From Martinezella tropici (GTDB lineage Bacteria > Pseudomonadota > Alphaproteobacteria > Rhizobiales > Rhizobiaceae): a DNA stretch of 64,000 nucleotides. A program made the position numbers and the translations under genes. Below, one piece after another: positions 62,514 through 64,000 of this stretch; within the stretch, counting starts at the first letter, position 1, and each line of letters starts with the position of its first letter. Below the pieces are notes generated by a model. It was not told the origin of the DNA. It did no database searches and saw nothing but the letters and a program-made list of their open reading frames with translations. The stretch lies in the NCBI RefSeq assembly GCF_003287875.1, contig NZ_QMKK01000061.1:186001-250000 (forward strand). The letters are read 5' to 3'.

Positions 62514-62560
62514 TTAAACTGGTACAAGATACCTGTTTAGACTGGTATAAAAAGTATCAG
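62514..62560. promoter_or_regulatory. Tandem operator-like repeats between exporter and XRE regulator
   Basis: Two similar units, TTAAACTGGTACAAGATACC (62514-62533) and TTTAGACTGGTATAAAAAGT with following ATCAG (62536-62560), lie 22 bases apart between the divergent genes. Each has inverted halves (GGTAC/ATACC and CTGGTA/TATCAG). The spacing of two helical turns suits cooperative binding by the XRE protein. Confidence 0.6.
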
Positions 62561-62574
62561 GCTGGAGAATGAAA

Positions 62575-63450
62575 ATGCACGGCACGCTCGATATTGCCCC
62601 CAATCACATGCTGTCGCGAGCCCAGGAACTCGGCGAGCTGCTGCGTCGGCGGCGGGAAACGCTCGATCCCGTGCGTTTGGGCCTCAGCCGCGTCGGGCGA
62701 GTTCGTACACCCGGATTGCGGCGCGAAGAAGTGGCGGCGCGCGCCGATATCGGCATCACCTGGTACACGAAGCTGGAACAGGGCCGGCCGATCCGCGTGT
62801 CGCCGCGCGTGCTGCTTTCCGTCGCGCAGGCACTGGAATTCAACGAGGTCGAAACCGAGCATCTGTTCAGGCTGGCAAACCTGCCCGTTCCGCCCCGGCT
62901 CGATTCTCCCCAGGTGTGCAAGCCGCTGACCGCGGCAAGCCAGCACATTCTCGATCAACTCTGTCCCTATCCCGCTCTCATCCAGACGCAACGCTACAAT
63001 ATTCGTGGCTTCAACGAAGCCTATCGCCGTCTGGTCGGAGTGGACCTCCATGCGATCCCGGCTGAAGATCGGAACTGCATCTATCTGTCCCTCGTCAATC
63101 CTGCCTGGCGCGCAAGTCAGGCCGACCCCGACGAGATGCTGGCCCACATGGCTGCCCTGTTTCGCGCCTCCATGGCCGAACATCTCGACGATCCCGTCTG
63201 GGAGCGGCAGCTGGAGCGCTATATGAGCGCCTCGGATCAGTTCCGTATCGTATGGGACCGCTATCAGCTCAAGGGCATCGAGAATGCCGTGAAACGCTTC
63301 CGTCTTGCCGATGGTACGATCCTTGCGCTGCAATCCAACAACTGGTGGGCAAGCCCCAGCAACGACGACCGCATGATCGTCTACACGCCTGTCGATGAGG
63401 TCGGAGCCGAAAGGCTGAAAGCCATGATGAAACGCAGGCGGGCCTGCTAA
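62575..63450 (+). CDS. XRE regulator with MmyB-like ligand-binding domain
   Basis: A 291-residue regulator. The N-terminal helix-turn-helix (GELLRRRRETLDPVRLGLSRV; VRTPGLRREEVAARADIGITWYTKLEQGRPI) matches the family that carries an MmyB-like C-terminal ligand domain (YNIRGFNEAYRRLVGVDLHA; NPAWRASQADPDEMLAHMAALFRASMAEH). Of two close ATGs, 62575 has GGAG at 7 bases; 62569 is too close to it. It probably represses the divergent MFS exporter and itself. Confidence 0.9.
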   Translation: MHGTLDIAPNHMLSRAQELGELLRRRRETLDPVRLGLSRVGRVRTPGLRREEVAARADIGITWYTKLEQGRPIRVSPRVLLSVAQALEFNEVETEHLFRLANLPVPPRLDSPQVCKPLTAASQHILDQLCPYPALIQTQRYNIRGFNEAYRRLVGVDLHAIPAEDRNCIYLSLVNPAWRASQADPDEMLAHMAALFRASMAEHLDDPVWERQLERYMSASDQFRIVWDRYQLKGIENAVKRFRLADGTILALQSNNWWASPSNDDRMIVYTPVDEVGAERLKAMMKRRRAC

Positions 63451-63534
63451 GGGCAGGCGGCACTCCACCCGCGGGAACCTTTTTGCGGCCGAGTGCTTTT
63501 CGTCTGACGATTTCAAGAACGATATGGTTATCCT

Positions 63535-64000
63535 TTGCCGCGCTCATCTCCTTTTGACCAGCAAGCCCGCGCACTCATCCCACTCGCGCTCCTCAACTTC
63601 TTCATGGCCGATGTTCAGGCGGGCATCGGCCCCTTTCTTGGTGTCTTCCTGATCGCGCATGGCTGGCAAAGTGGATCGATCGGCTCGGTCATGACGATCG
63701 GCGGCTTTGCCGGCATGCTGATGATGGCGCCGGCCGGCGCCTTCATCGATGAGACGACGCACAAGCGGGCATGTATCATCGTACTTGGCATCTGCACCGT
63801 CCTGGCCTCCATGACCATATTGCTGTCGCAGGCCTTCTGGGTTGTGGCGCTGTCCCAGGTTGCGACTGCCGTTGCGGGTGCCGCGATCGGCCCGGCTCTC
63901 AGCGGAATTACCCTCGGCATCGTCCGGCAAGCCGGCTTCAATCGGCAGACCGGTTACAACCAAGCTTTCAACCATGCCGGCAATTTGGTCGGCGCCGCGC
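63535..64000 (+). CDS. MFS transporter, 3' end outside the window
   Basis: An open frame that runs off the window. It encodes membrane segments such as LIPLALLNFFMADVQAGIGP, IGGFAGMLMMAPAGAFIDET and IIVLGICTVLASMTILL, with the MFS-like AGAFIDETTHKR loop. No ATG occurs before the first membrane segment, so the start is uncertain; a TTG at 63535 gives a sensible N-terminus, with 63610 (ATG) as a shorter alternative that would cut the first segment. There is no visible ribosome site. Confidence 0.7.
   Translation, partial: MPRSSPFDQQARALIPLALLNFFMADVQAGIGPFLGVFLIAHGWQSGSIGSVMTIGGFAGMLMMAPAGAFIDETTHKRACIIVLGICTVLASMTILLSQAFWVVALSQVATAVAGAAIGPALSGITLGIVRQAGFNRQTGYNQAFNHAGNLVGAA

Noticed and set aside
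1..64000. CRISPR arrays, tRNA or rRNA genes, insertion sequences
   Set aside because: No regular spacer-repeat pattern, cloverleaf-like GTTCGANTC arm with acceptor partner, rRNA core sequence or transposase frame was recognised.

Overview
The window looks like part of a Rhizobium-type alphaproteobacterial genome, probably an accessory replicon or a niche-adaptation region. The reasons are the gene content (IalB-like protein, CsgH-type curli genes, sugar ABC/ROK modules, an ectoine eut-ehu-doe cluster arranged much as in Sinorhizobium), high-GC third positions, GGAGG-type ribosome sites and a rhizobial-looking palindromic repeat near 24.2 kb. No rRNA, tRNA, CRISPR array, insertion sequence or phage structural gene was found. 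All family calls come from reading motifs; no search was run.

Region 1 (1-18.0 kb) is a biosynthetic locus and the most novel part. A four-gene minus-strand operon with 4-bp start/stop overlaps encodes a stand-alone A-PCP loading protein, a 2697-residue KS-AT-ACP-aminotransferase-C-A-PCP megasynthase, and a C-PCP-TE protein, followed by a two-domain formyltransferase-like/beta-propeller protein. A 4'-phosphopantetheinyl transferase, a DegT-type aminotransferase and a GMC flavoenzyme lie beside it. Read colinearly, an aliphatic amino acid would be extended with malonate, the beta-ketone transaminated to give a beta,gamma-diamino acyl chain, and glycine added. The last protein is odd: its C domain reads HQxxxDG, it has no A domain, and its thioesterase has a cysteine nucleophile.

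Region 2 (18.3-23.9 kb) holds surface-polysaccharide genes (GH16 glucanase, Wzy-like polymerase, pyruvyl transferase) and two regulators: a Crp/Fnr protein and a LuxR-type protein whose receiver domain has lost its phosphorylation residues, as in CsgD. Region 3 (24.2-31 kb) has a repeat element, a HigBA-like toxin-antitoxin pair with a third gene, a curli operon (a 14-repeat curlin, CsgH, a second curlin-like protein, CsgF, CsgG; no CsgE seen), two small exported proteins and an IalB-like protein.

Region 4 (31-46 kb) is a carbohydrate catabolic region: a binding-protein ABC transporter with ROK regulator and sugar isomerase, a divergent Gfo/Idh/MocA oxidoreductase, a second ROK protein, a GH38 alpha-mannosidase and an FAD dehydrogenase. 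An 18-bp near-identical site lies in front of both the transporter and the mannosidase, which ties them into one regulon. Region 5 (46-48 kb) is a divergent AraC regulator/SDR pair.

Region 6 (48.3-60.8 kb) is a hydroxyectoine/ectoine uptake and breakdown cluster: eutB-eutC-eutD-eutE-ehuB-ehuC-ehuD-ehuA on the plus strand, facing enuR-doeD-doeC-doeX on the minus strand. eutA is absent. Region 7 (61-64 kb) has an MFS exporter diverging from its likely XRE/MmyB-type regulator over two tandem operator-like repeats, then a second MFS transporter cut off by the window end.
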